A stretch of 64,000 bases of DNA from Pseudomonadales bacterium (GCA_024234735.1 JACKNV010000003.1:186001-250000), one strand, 5' to 3'. Positions 17,169-26,494 are shown, numbered from the stretch's first letter. A program made the numbers and translations. The notes: generated by a model from the letters alone, not told the origin.

Positions 17169-18713
17169 ATGAAACCCGCCCTCGTAGTGTGCTATGTCAC
17201 GCTGGCTTTGCTGGCCGGCTGCGCGTCGCTGCCGCAGGATTTCGAGCGTCCTTCCTCCTACGCGATGGCCGAAACCGGCGATACGCGCCTGGCGCGCAGT
17301 ATCGCGCCGCTGCTGGCCCGGCACCCGGGGGACTCGGGGTTTTACCCCCTGGGAGAGGGCCTGGACGCATTCTATGCCCGGATCGCCCTGGTGCAGGCGG
17401 CGGAGCGATCCCTGGACCTGCAGTATTACATCTGGCGCGACGACCTGACCGGCAGGGTGTTGTACAACCAGCTGCTGGCTGCGGCGGACAGGGGGGTGCG
17501 GGTGCGCATCCTGCTCGATGACCTGGATACCGCCGGCAAGGACGCCATGCTGCGGGCCGTCGATGCCCACCCCAACGTGGAGGTTCGCCTGTTCAACCCC
17601 TTTGCCAACCGCAGCGCGCGGCTGGGTGATTTCGTCACCGATACCCGCCGGGTCAACCGGCGCATGCACAACAAGAGCCTGACGGCGGACAACCAGGCGA
17701 CCATCCTGGGGGGGCGCAATATCGGCGACGAATACTTTGACGCGGCCGCGGACGTCGGATTCCGGGATATGGACGTGCTGGCCGTCGGCCCGGTGGTGGC
17801 GGAAGTCTCCGAGGCTTTCGACTTGTACTGGAACAGCCAGTGGGTATATCCACTGCGGGCGTTTTTTCAAGGAGAAACCGCCAGCGCGGAACAGGTCGCG
17901 GCCTTTCGGAAGGCATCAGACGAATACCTTGCCTCGGCTGAATCGACAGCCTATGCCGACGCCGTGCGCGCCATCCAGCTGGACAGCCTGCAACAGATCG
18001 CCGAGCTCGGGTTCAGCTGGGGGCGCTGGAAGCTGGTTTATGATCAACCTGCCAAGGTCGACGCAAGGGAGGTGAAGGCGGCGACCCACCTGGCGCCGGC
18101 TCTGAAGGAAGTCATAGACGGGACTGGCAGCGAACTGATTATCGTCTCACCGTACTTCGTGCCGGGTCCGGACTTCACCCGTTATCTGGTGGGTCTGGAG
18201 CAGCGCGGGGTACGCGTGCGGATCATGACCAATTCCCTGGCGGCCAACGATGTGCCGCTGGTGCACGCCGGATACATGCGCTACCGCAAGGCGCTGCTGG
18301 AGGGCGGGGTGGAGTTGTACGAGTTCAAACCCGTCAGTGCCGGCGCGGACGAGGGCCGCCGCAGCGGCTGGAGAGGTTCCTCGCGAGCCAGTTTGCACGG
18401 CAAGTTCCTGGGGTTTGACCAGCGCTACCTGTTTGTCGGCTCCTTCAACCTGGACGGTCGCTCGGTGGCCCTGAATACCGAGCTGGGTGTCTTTTTCGAA
18501 AGCCCCGAGTACGCGCAGGCGCTTTCCAGGGGATTCGACGAAAACGCGATTCGACAGGGCTACAGAGTATTGCTGGACGATCGCGGAAACCTGTACTGGG
18601 TCACGGTGGAGAAGGGCGAGCAAGTGCACTTTGACAAGGAACCCCAGGCGGGGTACTGGTTGCGTTTCAGCACCGCAGTCATGTCCCTGTTGGTCCCGGA
18701 AAGCCAGTTGTAG
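17169..18713 (+). CDS. Phospholipase D family lipoprotein (cardiolipin synthase C-like)
   Basis: A 514-residue lipoprotein: lipobox LLAGC with Cys18. Two HKD motifs make the active site: H167, K169, D174 (MHNKSLTAD) and H410, K412, D417 (LHGKFLGFD), each followed by the typical GGRN/GSFN sequence. The layout fits the ClsC (YmdC) group, which makes cardiolipin from phosphatidylglycerol and phosphatidylethanolamine; a phospholipase role is an alternative. The lipid anchor puts it on the periplasmic side. A TTGTAATGCTACAA repeat lies upstream at 17058-17071. Confidence 0.87.
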   Translation: MKPALVVCYVTLALLAGCASLPQDFERPSSYAMAETGDTRLARSIAPLLARHPGDSGFYPLGEGLDAFYARIALVQAAERSLDLQYYIWRDDLTGRVLYNQLLAAADRGVRVRILLDDLDTAGKDAMLRAVDAHPNVEVRLFNPFANRSARLGDFVTDTRRVNRRMHNKSLTADNQATILGGRNIGDEYFDAAADVGFRDMDVLAVGPVVAEVSEAFDLYWNSQWVYPLRAFFQGETASAEQVAAFRKASDEYLASAESTAYADAVRAIQLDSLQQIAELGFSWGRWKLVYDQPAKVDAREVKAATHLAPALKEVIDGTGSELIIVSPYFVPGPDFTRYLVGLEQRGVRVRIMTNSLAANDVPLVHAGYMRYRKALLEGGVELYEFKPVSAGADEGRRSGWRGSSRASLHGKFLGFDQRYLFVGSFNLDGRSVALNTELGVFFESPEYAQALSRGFDENAIRQGYRVLLDDRGNLYWVTVEKGEQVHFDKEPQAGYWLRFSTAVMSLLVPESQL

Positions 18714-18746
18714 CTGGCCTGGGGGACGGCGCAGTTCACTGGCGAC

Positions 18747-18777
18747 TTGACCCCATTGGGGTAATAACTGGTATTTT
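18747..18777 (+). promoter_or_regulatory. Promoter-like site with internal palindrome
   Basis: A -35-like TTGACC at 18747-18752 and a TATTTT at 18772-18777 (19-base spacing). A perfect palindrome ACCCCA-T-TGGGGT at 18750-18762 covers the -35 and spacer, where a repressor would act. It lies upstream of the SGNH hydrolase gene. Confidence 0.35.
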
Positions 18778-18813
18778 GCACCCAGTAGTGAGCTGGCGGG
18801 GGAACGCGGACTG

Positions 18814-19494
18814 GTGTTGGCAGTGGGACAACAAGCGTGCAAATGGGTCGTGGTGGACCGCGCCGGGACGTTACGGGCGCTGCTGTACCTGTTGGCGCTG
18901 CTGTCGACAGGGGGCTGTACCGAGCAGCCGGAATACCAGGCCCTGCCGCGCGACGCGGTGGTGCTGGTGTTCGGCGACAGCGTCACTGCCGGGCTGGGCG
19001 CTGCCGCGGGAGAAGATTTCCCCTCCCTGCTGGCGGCGGCGACCGGCTGGCAGGTAGTCAATGCAGGGGTGTCCGGTGACACCGCCCGGGAGGCCCGGGA
19101 GCGCCTGCCGCCGCTGTTGGATACCTGGCAGCCCGATCTGGTCATCGTCGAACTCGGCGGCAACGATTTCCTGCGACAGACGCCGGCCACCAGGGTGCGG
19201 GACTACCTGCGCGACATCGTACGCACGGCCCGGGCCTCCGGCGCGAGGGTCGCGCTGGTGGCCGTGCCCCGCCTGTCCCTGCTGCGGGCCAGTGTGGGGG
19301 CGCTGGCGGATTCGCCGGTATACGCTGAAATTGCCGGGCAGGAAAATGTGCTGCTCGTTCCCGATGTGCTGGCGGATATTCTCTCCCAGGCGCACCTGCG
19401 GGCCGACCGGATTCACCCCAATGCCGCTGGATACCGGCAGCTGGCGGCGGGGGTTGGGGAGGCTCTGGCTGCCAGCGGCCTGCTGGGCGACTAG
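18814..19494 (+). CDS. SGNH/GDSL lipoprotein esterase (TesA-like)
   Basis: An exported hydrolase of the arylesterase/TesA type, up to 226 residues. Block I VLVFGDSVTAGLGA carries the nucleophile Ser, block III is ELGGNDFLR, and block V is DRIHPNAAGY with the catalytic Asp and His. A hydrophobic stretch ends in LSTGGC, a probable lipobox. The start is uncertain: GTG at 18814, 18823, 18850 and 18853 are all in frame, and the later ones give a more usual lipoprotein signal. Likely substrates are lysophospholipids or short esters; the lipid-acting neighbour upstream fits. Confidence 0.85.
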   Translation: MLAVGQQACKWVVVDRAGTLRALLYLLALLSTGGCTEQPEYQALPRDAVVLVFGDSVTAGLGAAAGEDFPSLLAAATGWQVVNAGVSGDTAREARERLPPLLDTWQPDLVIVELGGNDFLRQTPATRVRDYLRDIVRTARASGARVALVAVPRLSLLRASVGALADSPVYAEIAGQENVLLVPDVLADILSQAHLRADRIHPNAAGYRQLAAGVGEALAASGLLGD

Positions 19495-19677
19495 GCGCGG
19501 GGATATCCGCTTTCTGCTTGCGCGGCTCCATCCTGGATTGCGATAAAAGACATAGCCTCTGTCGTCGCCGGAATATACCAAGTGCAGCCCGGTACCGTAC
19601 GGCCTATGCAAGCACTCTCCCAGTTTCTATACTGCGCACCCTTGAATCCGACTATCACGATACTAAAGGAAAAAAAT

Positions 19678-20658
19678 ATGATGAAACTGATTCGCTGTGT
19701 GTGCGCCGGTGTGCTTGCCACCTTCGGCCTGGCGGGTTGCGACGGCAACGGCAACGGTAACGACAAGGTCACGTTACCGGACAATATCCTGGTGTTCACC
19801 GATCAGAAGGTTGCCGACAAGCAGTTGCTGCAGATTGTGCAGGACCACGAGGCGAACCCGGATACGCCACTCAATGATGACCTGTTGGGCGATGCGGTCA
19901 CCATGGTGGAGTTGCGTGGCAAGACCAATCATTTCGGCATAGACATACAGGTATCGCCGCCAAAGTACATCAACTATCACGCCACCGTACCCGACACCCG
20001 GGTGTGGATTGCGGAGTACCCGCAAACGCGGGAGCTGGACCTGAAAACCGACGAAACCGGTTGGTGGACCATGTATGTCGTCAAGGATACCGGCGTCGAT
20101 CTGGAGTTCTCTTTCGTTTATGAGAAGGAAGGCTGGATAACCACCAAGACCAACGTCATTACCATCAACGACCAAGACAACACCGATTTCGCCATCCAGT
20201 ATATCGATCCGTATTACTACGAATTCGGCATGTTGCCGTTCGTCGAAGCGCTGATGCGCGGCAACGGCTACCCCAATTTTTTCTTCAGCAATGCCATGGT
20301 GGTAACCGTGGGCAAGTCATGGGCCAGCATGCATGACGACCGCCTGCCCCACGGCGATCCCGGTGCCACCGTGACCATTGCCCCGGAGTCGGCAGATTAC
20401 ATCGGGCCTATTTACTTCAATGCCTCGGTCATTCCCGACCTGGACCAGCAGGACGTATCGGTTGACGGTGGCGTGACCTGGCTGAACATGCCCCTTAACG
20501 CGACCTATCTGGTCAGCGCCCAGAAGGAGGGAGTCGAGTACCAGACCGTCAAGTTCCACCTCACCGACGCGGACGTCGAGGCGGGGGTGCAGCTTTACAT
20601 TGCCTCGCCCCCCGATTCGGTGCAGGGTGACAATGATTCCGCCCCCGGTGAAAACTAG
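19678..20658 (+). CDS. Unknown lipoprotein
   Basis: A 326-residue lipoprotein with a clean signal (MMKLIRCVCAGVLATFGLAGC, lipobox LAGC) preceded by AAAGGA. The mature part begins with a Gly/Asn-rich linker, then a mixed domain with many aromatic and acidic residues, including FVYEKEGWITTKTNVIT, IDPYYYEFGMLPFVEAL and PHGDPGATVTIAPES, and an Ig-like C-terminal stretch (VSVDGGVTWLNMPLNATYLVSAQKEG). No catalytic motif is recognised. A TATACT box at 19628-19633 may be its promoter. I do not know the family. Confidence 0.75.
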   Translation: MMKLIRCVCAGVLATFGLAGCDGNGNGNDKVTLPDNILVFTDQKVADKQLLQIVQDHEANPDTPLNDDLLGDAVTMVELRGKTNHFGIDIQVSPPKYINYHATVPDTRVWIAEYPQTRELDLKTDETGWWTMYVVKDTGVDLEFSFVYEKEGWITTKTNVITINDQDNTDFAIQYIDPYYYEFGMLPFVEALMRGNGYPNFFFSNAMVVTVGKSWASMHDDRLPHGDPGATVTIAPESADYIGPIYFNASVIPDLDQQDVSVDGGVTWLNMPLNATYLVSAQKEGVEYQTVKFHLTDADVEAGVQLYIASPPDSVQGDNDSAPGEN

Positions 20659-20698
20659 GACTGTTTGCAGCTGATCCTGCCGGCGGGTTGATGCGCTG

Positions 20699-21364
20699 AT
20701 GTTCATCGACGTCGACCTGCTGCCGGCCTGGCTGGTCGTCGCCAGCGCCGCGCTGATGCTTCTGAGCTGTCTGGCCGCGGCGCTGCTGGCTCCCTGGAAG
20801 GCCATTCGCGCGGTGCCCGCGCGCCTGCACCTGGTACTGGGCGGCTCGTTGTTCTGTCTGTTGCTGTGGTTGCTGTCGGTGCACATGGTCGAGCAACTGT
20901 GGCTGCACTTTCTCGGTGTTACCTGTCTGGTCATGCTGCTGGGTTTGCGCCTGGCGCTGCTGGCGGGGGCCCTGGCGAGCTTTTGCTACGCGGCGGTTAT
21001 TCACCAGTCGCCGGCGGCGGTACCCCTGGCCTGGACGCTCACCGTGCTGATACCGGGCGCTGTTTCCCGCGGGGTGCTGTACGGCGTCGCCCGGCTGCGC
21101 TGGAAAAACCTGTTCCTGTACATGCTGGGCGGAGGATTCTGTGGCGGTATGCTTGCCATGCTGGCGACGGTCGCCGGTTCGCTGCTGGTATTCTGGCTCA
21201 TGGGCGCGCAGCATTGGCTGCTTATGGCGCTGGACAACTGGCCGCTGGTCAGCCTGGTGCTGTTCCCGGAGGGTTTCATCAACGGCATGTTGATAACCAC
21301 GCTGACGGTTTTTTACCCGGATGTGGTGAAGACCTTTGACGATATGCACTATCTCGGAGACTAG
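20699..21364 (+). CDS. CbiM-like energy-coupling permease family protein
   Basis: A 221-residue membrane protein with six to seven helices and the C-terminal motif FPEGFINGMLITTLTVFYPDVVKTFDD, typical of CbiM-family (ECF nickel/cobalt substrate-binding) permeases found alone in gammaproteobacteria. True CbiM proteins carry an N-terminal Met-His metal site; here the protein starts MFIDVDLLPAW without MHI. No ATPase or transmembrane ECF partner is adjacent, so transport of Ni or Co is doubtful. It follows the unknown lipoprotein after 40 bases. Confidence 0.75.
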   Translation: MFIDVDLLPAWLVVASAALMLLSCLAAALLAPWKAIRAVPARLHLVLGGSLFCLLLWLLSVHMVEQLWLHFLGVTCLVMLLGLRLALLAGALASFCYAAVIHQSPAAVPLAWTLTVLIPGAVSRGVLYGVARLRWKNLFLYMLGGGFCGGMLAMLATVAGSLLVFWLMGAQHWLLMALDNWPLVSLVLFPEGFINGMLITTLTVFYPDVVKTFDDMHYLGD

Positions 21365-21416
21365 GCCGTGCACGCCAATGGGGTCGACCCGGCGGGCATG
21401 GGCAGGCTCCGGCCCG

Positions 21417-22439
21417 TCAATGCAGGTAGCGTTCCCTCAACCGGGCGAGTTTATCCTCGTCCAGTTTGAGGGCGGTTTCATAGAAGTGCTGTTTCGATTC
21501 GTGGCGTTTGCGTATCTCCTCGAAGCAGGCGCGAAGGTATTCCGGCCGGACTTCAAGTAGCGGCCGCAGCACGTCTTCGGAAACGGGCTCGCCCGCATGG
21601 TCGCGAAGCTCGGCGGACAGGCGCTGTATTTCCTGTTCGATCGGCAGGTACTTGTTGGTCAGCAGGTAATCCTGGACGATCGCCTCCTCATCCACGCCCA
21701 GCACGTCCAGGATAAGCGCGGCGCCGAAGCCGGTGCGGTCTTTCCCGGAGGCACAGTGAATCAGCAACTGCTGGTCACCCGCCAGTAACAGCTGGAACAT
21801 CTCGGCATACTGGGGCATCTGGTTGAGCACGAAATCGCGATTGATGTCCTGCATGAGGCCGGCGGCGTCATCCACCGCGACGACGCCGCGGTGCAGGTTG
21901 TCCATGAAGTTGTGCTTGCTGCCGGGTGTGACTGGCAGGCTGGCCAGCTGCCTCGAGATCCGCGCTTCCAGGGGGGTGGGGTCGAGTTCCTGCTCCACCA
22001 GCTGGCGAAAATCGCATACCAGGGTCAGGCCCAGGCGGCGCACATAGTGCATGTCCTCTTCGGTCAGGGTGGACAGTTTGCCGGAGCGAAACAGCTTGCC
22101 CCATTTCAGTTTCCGGCCATCGGCCGTGACGTAGCCGCCGAGGTCGCGGAAGTTGGGCGCTCCTTGCAGGGACAGGCGGCGTTCCGCCAGGATCGCGCCG
22201 TCGCCGCAGTCGGTCTCCAGGTAGAAGTAGTGCCGTACTCTGGCATCGGGGTTGGTGATCAGTACCTCGCTGTCGCGGGTTGTTACCAGCGGCACGCCGA
22301 AATCCCGCTTGCCGTAAAAGTGCTCGGGGTCGTCGGACATGTAGACGCCGACTGTCCGGGGCGGATCAAACGGCCGCCAGCTGATCCGGTATTTCCGGTC
22401 ATCCAGGCGCTCGACGTGGCAGCTGCTTAAATCGAACAT
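21417..22439 (-). CDS. Tyrosine-protein phosphatase (Y_phosphatase3 type)
   Basis: A 340-residue cytosolic phosphatase. Residues about 1-90 form a beta-rich N-terminal region; the catalytic domain begins with APNFRDLGGY (94-103) and RSGKLSTLTEED, and carries the P-loop HCASGKDRTG with Cys229 and Arg235. Lys in the P-loop is typical of this group, which includes dual-specificity and phosphoinositide-type phosphatases such as LipA/MptpB. There is no signal peptide. Targets are unknown. Confidence 0.9.
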   Translation of the reverse strand: MFDLSSCHVERLDDRKYRISWRPFDPPRTVGVYMSDDPEHFYGKRDFGVPLVTTRDSEVLITNPDARVRHYFYLETDCGDGAILAERRLSLQGAPNFRDLGGYVTADGRKLKWGKLFRSGKLSTLTEEDMHYVRRLGLTLVCDFRQLVEQELDPTPLEARISRQLASLPVTPGSKHNFMDNLHRGVVAVDDAAGLMQDINRDFVLNQMPQYAEMFQLLLAGDQQLLIHCASGKDRTGFGAALILDVLGVDEEAIVQDYLLTNKYLPIEQEIQRLSAELRDHAGEPVSEDVLRPLLEVRPEYLRACFEEIRKRHESKQHFYETALKLDEDKLARLRERYLH

Positions 22440-22566
22440 GGTTGCTTTGCGATCTCTCTACAACTCCTTGCCCGCCCGAGTCTACCGGGGGCGGCAATAA
22501 GCCGGCGCTCCACAGGGCGGTATGCGCGGCCAGGGAGCTAAGCCTGCTGTACAGTGGATCGCTGTG

Positions 22567-23289
22567 TCAATAAGCGCGGATCTGGCTCAACTGCGGCTGC
22601 CGATAGGTATCTGCCAGCGCCAGTCGGTAGCGGTTGTGGAGGATTCTCACCCGTTTCACATAGGTCTGGGTCTCCTCGTAGGGAGGGATGCCGTTGTAGC
22701 GCTCGACAGCGCCGGGCCCGGCGTTGTAGGCGGCGGTAGCCAACAGGGTGTTGCCGCCGTTTTTCTCCAGCAGCCAGGCGAGATAGCGAACCCCGCCGAG
22801 GATGTTCTCGCGGGGGGACAGTACATCGGCGACCCCCATGTCTTTTGCCGTTTCAGGCATAAGCTGCATCAGGCCGATAGCCCCCTTTTTGGACTTTGCC
22901 CTTGGGCGGAAGGCGGATTCGGCGTGGATGACGGCGCGCACCAGCGCCGGATCGACGCCGTATTTGTCCGCCGCGCTCCTGATCTCATCGCGAAAGGCGT
23001 TGAGTTGCAGGGGTACGCCGTGCCAGTCGATGCTGGACAGGGGGTTGCAGGCGTAACAGCTGGAACTGTAGCGGATGATCTCGTAGCGGGCGCTGGCGGG
23101 GGCCCGGTCGGAAAACGACATTGCCCCGGAGCGATCCCGGTATTTGTATATCTTGATGGCAGGCGCCTGGGGGGCCTCCGCCTGCCCGGCCGCGTCCGCG
23201 CTCCCTGCGACGGTGTCAGCCTGCGTCGCCGCGTGGGTTCCGGCAAGCAGCAGCGCCCACAGCGCAATGCTCCAGCGTAAGCCGTTCAC
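22567..23289 (-). CDS. Lytic transglycosylase with DUF4124 region
   Basis: A 240-residue exported peptidoglycan lyase. GTG start at 23289 preceded by GTGGAGA; signal peptide up to about residue 23. A DUF4124-like stretch (IYKYRDRSGAMSFSDRAP, 47-64) comes before the Slt-type domain with catalytic Glu124 in VIHAESAFRP, then GLMQLMPETA, and ATAAYNAGPGAVERYNGIPPY. Such proteins cut glycan strands to 1,6-anhydro products. It follows the phosphatase gene on the same strand after about 130 bases. Confidence 0.93.
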   Translation of the reverse strand: MNGLRWSIALWALLLAGTHAATQADTVAGSADAAGQAEAPQAPAIKIYKYRDRSGAMSFSDRAPASARYEIIRYSSSCYACNPLSSIDWHGVPLQLNAFRDEIRSAADKYGVDPALVRAVIHAESAFRPRAKSKKGAIGLMQLMPETAKDMGVADVLSPRENILGGVRYLAWLLEKNGGNTLLATAAYNAGPGAVERYNGIPPYEETQTYVKRVRILHNRYRLALADTYRQPQLSQIRAY

Positions 23290-23474
23290 GTCTCCACTTC
23301 TCTTGGTGTTCTTTGCCACTATTGTAGCCCCGCATGGCGGCTGGCATACCGAAAAATTCGCGAAAAAGCACACAAAGCGTGCCGAGTCGCGCCCGCTGCG
23401 CCATGTCCTGGCCGGCGGGGTGAATGGCCGCCGGGTTATTGTGGCGGCGCAGCGGTGGATTTACTATCCCCGCC

Positions 23475-24587
23475 ATGGATATTGCCGGCGACAGGGCGGT
23501 TCGCAAGATCATCCACCTGGATATGGACGCATTCTTCGCCAGCGTGGAACAGCGGGACGACCCGCGGTTGCGGGGCCGCCCGGTGGCAGTGGGTGCTGCC
23601 GGGCGGCGCGGCGTGGTGGCCGCCGCCAGTTACGAGGCCAGGCGGTTCGGGGTGCGTTCGGCCATGCCGTCCGTGACCGCCCTGCGGCGCTGTCCCGAGC
23701 TGGTGTTCGTGGCACCGCGTTTCGATGTGTATCGCGCGGTGTCGCTACAGATCAGGGGTATCTTTGCGCGCTACAGCGACCTGGTCGAGCCGCTCTCCCT
23801 GGATGAAGCCTATCTGGACGTGACCCGTGACCGCCAGGAACTGGGCAGTGCCCTGCGAACCGCTCAGCGCATCCGTGCGGCGATCCTGGCCGAGACGGGC
23901 CTCACCGCCAGTGCCGGGGTCAGTTACAACAAGTTCCTGGCCAAGATTGCCTCGGATCACAACAAGCCGAACGGCCTGTTCGTGATCCGGCCGCGGGAGG
24001 GCGCCGGTTTTGTCGCCGCCCTCCCGGTGCGACGTTTCTATGGTGTCGGGCCGCGGACAGCGGAGCGCATGGAACGCCTGGGAATCCGTGTGGGGGCTGA
24101 CCTGCGCGCCCTGGACCTGGCGACCTTGAGCAGGTATTTCGGCAAGTCGGCGCACTACCTTTATCACGCCTGCCGCGGTATCGACGAGCGCCCGGTGCGG
24201 CCCGATCGCATCCGCAAGTCGATAGGCAGGGAGCGCACCTACGCCGAGGACCTGACCTCGGAGGCCGAGCTGTTGCGAGCGCTGGAAGCGGTGGTCGAGA
24301 GCGTCTGGCAGCGCATCCACAAAAGCGGAGCCAGCGGGCGCACCGTGACCCTGAAGGTCAAGTTTGCCGATTTCCGGCAAATTACCCGCAGCAGGTCCTG
24401 CGACCAGACGCTGTCGCGGGAGCAGTTTGACGCCATCGCGCGTGGCCTGTTGGTGCAGTTGTTGCCGGTGCCCAAGGGGGTGCGCCTGCTGGGCCTGTCA
24501 CTGTCCGGCCTGGCCTGGGGCGACAGGGGGAAACCGGCTGCCCCGGCGAGCACTTCGGCGGCGGTGCAGCAGGTTTTCGAGTTCTGA
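23475..24587 (+). CDS. dinB: DNA polymerase IV
   Basis: A 370-residue Y-family translesion polymerase. Catalytic acids are D16 and D18 in HLDMDAFFASVEQ and D110-E111 in SLDEAYLDVT. The fingers (VAAASYEARRFGVRSAM), thumb helix-hairpin-helix (FYGVGPRTAERMERLGI) and little finger (SIGRERTYAEDL) are all present. The C-terminal QQVFEF may bind the sliding clamp. The ATG at 23475 gives the standard N-terminus. No LexA box was recognised upstream. Confidence 0.95.
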   Translation: MDIAGDRAVRKIIHLDMDAFFASVEQRDDPRLRGRPVAVGAAGRRGVVAAASYEARRFGVRSAMPSVTALRRCPELVFVAPRFDVYRAVSLQIRGIFARYSDLVEPLSLDEAYLDVTRDRQELGSALRTAQRIRAAILAETGLTASAGVSYNKFLAKIASDHNKPNGLFVIRPREGAGFVAALPVRRFYGVGPRTAERMERLGIRVGADLRALDLATLSRYFGKSAHYLYHACRGIDERPVRPDRIRKSIGRERTYAEDLTSEAELLRALEAVVESVWQRIHKSGASGRTVTLKVKFADFRQITRSRSCDQTLSREQFDAIARGLLVQLLPVPKGVRLLGLSLSGLAWGDRGKPAAPASTSAAVQQVFEF

Positions 24588-24613
24588 GAAGGCGGGCCGT
24601 CGGGGCCGCCCCG

Positions 24614-25174
24614 TCAGGCCGCCGCTTCCTCTGCCGCGGGCTCGGTTTCCGGCTCCTCCAGCTCAGCGAGTTTGGCTTCCAGCTCTTTCAGCTTGCCCTG
24701 CAGTTCGGCGTGCTCCGCCTTGGTGGTATTGAGTGACTTTTGCAGCAGCTCGTTGGCGCGGGTTTTCTCGGCGAGTTTCTTCTTGCTGGCATCGAGGTTC
24801 TTTTTCATGCGCGCCGGGTCGAACTGCTTCAGGGTCTTGTTCTCGGTGCGTTCCTCGGCCAGGTCCTTCTGCAGGGTTTTTACCCGTTTCTTGACCTCGG
24901 CCAGCTCTTCCTGCAGTTTGTCGGCGCGGTTGCCCAGCTCGCGGTTCAACTGCTCCGTCCGCTGGCTGGCGGTCGCCTTGCCGGACAGGTCGGTGATGGT
25001 TTCCAGTTGCTGGCTGATGGTGGCCTGCTGCGATTCCACGGTGGCCTGCAGCTCCGCGTGCTTGTTGGTGAGTTCCTCGATCTCGGCGGTTTTCGCCTCC
25101 AGTTGGCTCTGGTACTCGTCGCGCAGCCGCTCTTCCAGTTCGATGACTTTTTCCAGTTTGTTGAGACTCAGCAT
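24614..25174 (-). CDS. Coiled-coil protein
   Basis: A 186-residue protein predicted to be almost entirely helical from residue 3 to 170, with heptads of Leu and charged residues (LEKVIELEERLRDEYQSQL, then ELTNKHAELQATVESQ), and an acidic Ala/Glu tail from about 170. There is no signal peptide or membrane helix, so it is cytosolic. It converges on dinB, 26 bases apart. I do not recognise a named family; structural or scaffold roles are usual for such proteins. Confidence 0.78.
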   Translation of the reverse strand: MLSLNKLEKVIELEERLRDEYQSQLEAKTAEIEELTNKHAELQATVESQQATISQQLETITDLSGKATASQRTEQLNRELGNRADKLQEELAEVKKRVKTLQKDLAEERTENKTLKQFDPARMKKNLDASKKKLAEKTRANELLQKSLNTTKAEHAELQGKLKELEAKLAELEEPETEPAAEEAAA

Positions 25175-25645
25175 ATGATCCGTCCTGCTAACGTTTGCCG
25201 GGCATTGCCGTGGCCGCCCGTGTCGGTTGTGATGTGTTCAGGGCCCGCGGTCGGGCAGTCATGCCGCGCCCGGGGCTGGCGCCCGGTTTCTATAGAAAAT
25301 CTATATAAAACAACATGATGGCGTGGCGGGGGCAAATTGCCCGCCGCGGTGGCCGCTTGCGTCTGGCCGATGGAGCGCCTCGGGCTGGCAGCCCCGGGGC
25401 ACCCTGGTACAGCCAAAATAGTACAGTCAAATGAGGAGCCGTCGGTCGCAGCGGCGGCGGCATTGTAACCGAAAATGCCCGCGCACTGAACCCGTACCCC
25501 GGCCACCCGCCGGATGGCCCCGCCCGCTGCCGGGCGCCGGCTAATGCCATTTGAAAAACAGGGTTTTTGTACTATTCTGGGTGGTTACCTGCTGATTTTC
25601 CAGGGAGGGTGCGGGCCACAGCAACTGACAGCGAGGATACCCATA
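25175..25645. other. Gene-free gap with AT-rich patch
   Basis: No convincing gene. At 25287-25298 there is a perfect palindrome TTTCTATAGAAA next to CTATATAAAA, standing out from GC-rich surroundings; it could be the promoter of the coiled-coil gene on the minus strand. Around 25545-25580 a second AT-rich patch (TTTGAAAAACAGGG, TACTATT) may serve the gene starting at 25646. Confidence 0.4.
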
Positions 25646-26410
25646 ATGAAAGCAATAGCTAGAGCGGTATTGATGTGTGTGATGGCAGTTCCCCTGATAT
25701 CCCAGGCCGTGCTGGCCCAGGACCAGCAAACCAAACCGGCGCCACTGGAAGCCTTCTTCTGCAAGTTCCAACCGGGCAAAGGCATGGCCGATCTGCTCCC
25801 GGTCGCCCAGCGCTTCGCCAAGTGGGCCGACCAGCAGGATACCAGCTATTCGGCGTGGATTCTGACGCCCGCATTCGGGCAGTTTACCGAGCTGCCCCAG
25901 GTGGTCTGGCTGGGGTCCAACCCGTCCGGCAACGAGATGGGCAAGGGTCAGGAGGCCTGGCGCAAGAGCGGCGGCGAGCTGCAGAAAGCCTTTGACAGCG
26001 TCATCGCCTGCGGTATGCACTCGGTAGCCTCTTCCGTGGAGATCAATGCCCCCGAGGGCAGCCCGGGAGACGGTGTGGTGATGTTTACCCAGTGCAGTGT
26101 CGATGACGACGGCGACTATATGCAGGCGGTCGCGGCGCACAAACAGTATGCCAAGGCGATGCGGGCCCTGGGTGCAAAGGGGTCCAACTGGTTGTTCTTC
26201 CCCATGATCGGCGGTCCGGCGGAACGTGATTTCGATTATTACGGGGTGTCCACCTTCCCCAGTTGGTCCGACTTTTTCGCCGCCTATGAGCTGTACGTTA
26301 ATGGCGGTGGCTGGCAGAAGGGCATGGAGCTGTTCCAGGACGTGACGGACTGCCGGGAAGGATCGCCTTCTGTCTGGGACGTGAAACTGGTGCGCCGCGC
26401 CGCGCCCTGA
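25646..26410 (+). CDS. Exported protein of unknown function
   Basis: A 254-residue protein with a Sec signal MKAIARAVLMCVMAVPLISQAVLA cut before QDQQ. The mature part has a duplicated look: FFCKFQPGKGMADLLPVAQRFAKWAD then VVMFTQCSVDDDGDYMQAVAAHKQYAKAM, each followed by a Trp/Phe-rich strand (AWILTPAFG, NWLFFPMIGG). This fits two alpha+beta barrel-like halves. Three Cys in the mature part (FFCKF, IACGM, FTQCS) and a fourth near the end (DCREG) could form disulfides. No enzyme motif. It ends at a strong hairpin. Confidence 0.75.
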   Translation: MKAIARAVLMCVMAVPLISQAVLAQDQQTKPAPLEAFFCKFQPGKGMADLLPVAQRFAKWADQQDTSYSAWILTPAFGQFTELPQVVWLGSNPSGNEMGKGQEAWRKSGGELQKAFDSVIACGMHSVASSVEINAPEGSPGDGVVMFTQCSVDDDGDYMQAVAAHKQYAKAMRALGAKGSNWLFFPMIGGPAERDFDYYGVSTFPSWSDFFAAYELYVNGGGWQKGMELFQDVTDCREGSPSVWDVKLVRRAAP

Positions 26411-26419
26411 GGGTCTGAA

Positions 26420-26453
26420 CGCCCCCTTCGCGGCGCTCGCCGGGAAGGGGGCG
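26420..26453. terminator. Long hairpin between convergent genes
   Basis: CGCCCCCTTC (26420-26429) pairs with GAAGGGGGCG (26444-26453), with an inner CGGCG/CGCCG stem. It lies between the ends of the genes at 25646 and 26495. Confidence 0.6.
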
Positions 26454-26494
26454 AACTCGACGCGGCAGCCGTGTACGAGGTGGCTGAGCTGTTG

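Noticed and set aside
17843..17852. Another GGTATATCCA, as in the micro-protein units
   Set aside because: It lies inside the phospholipase D-type gene and has no promoter box, hairpin or micro-protein after it.
25168..25506. 112-codon minus-strand frame in the gap
   Set aside because: No ribosome site, amino-acid use unlike real proteins, no motif.
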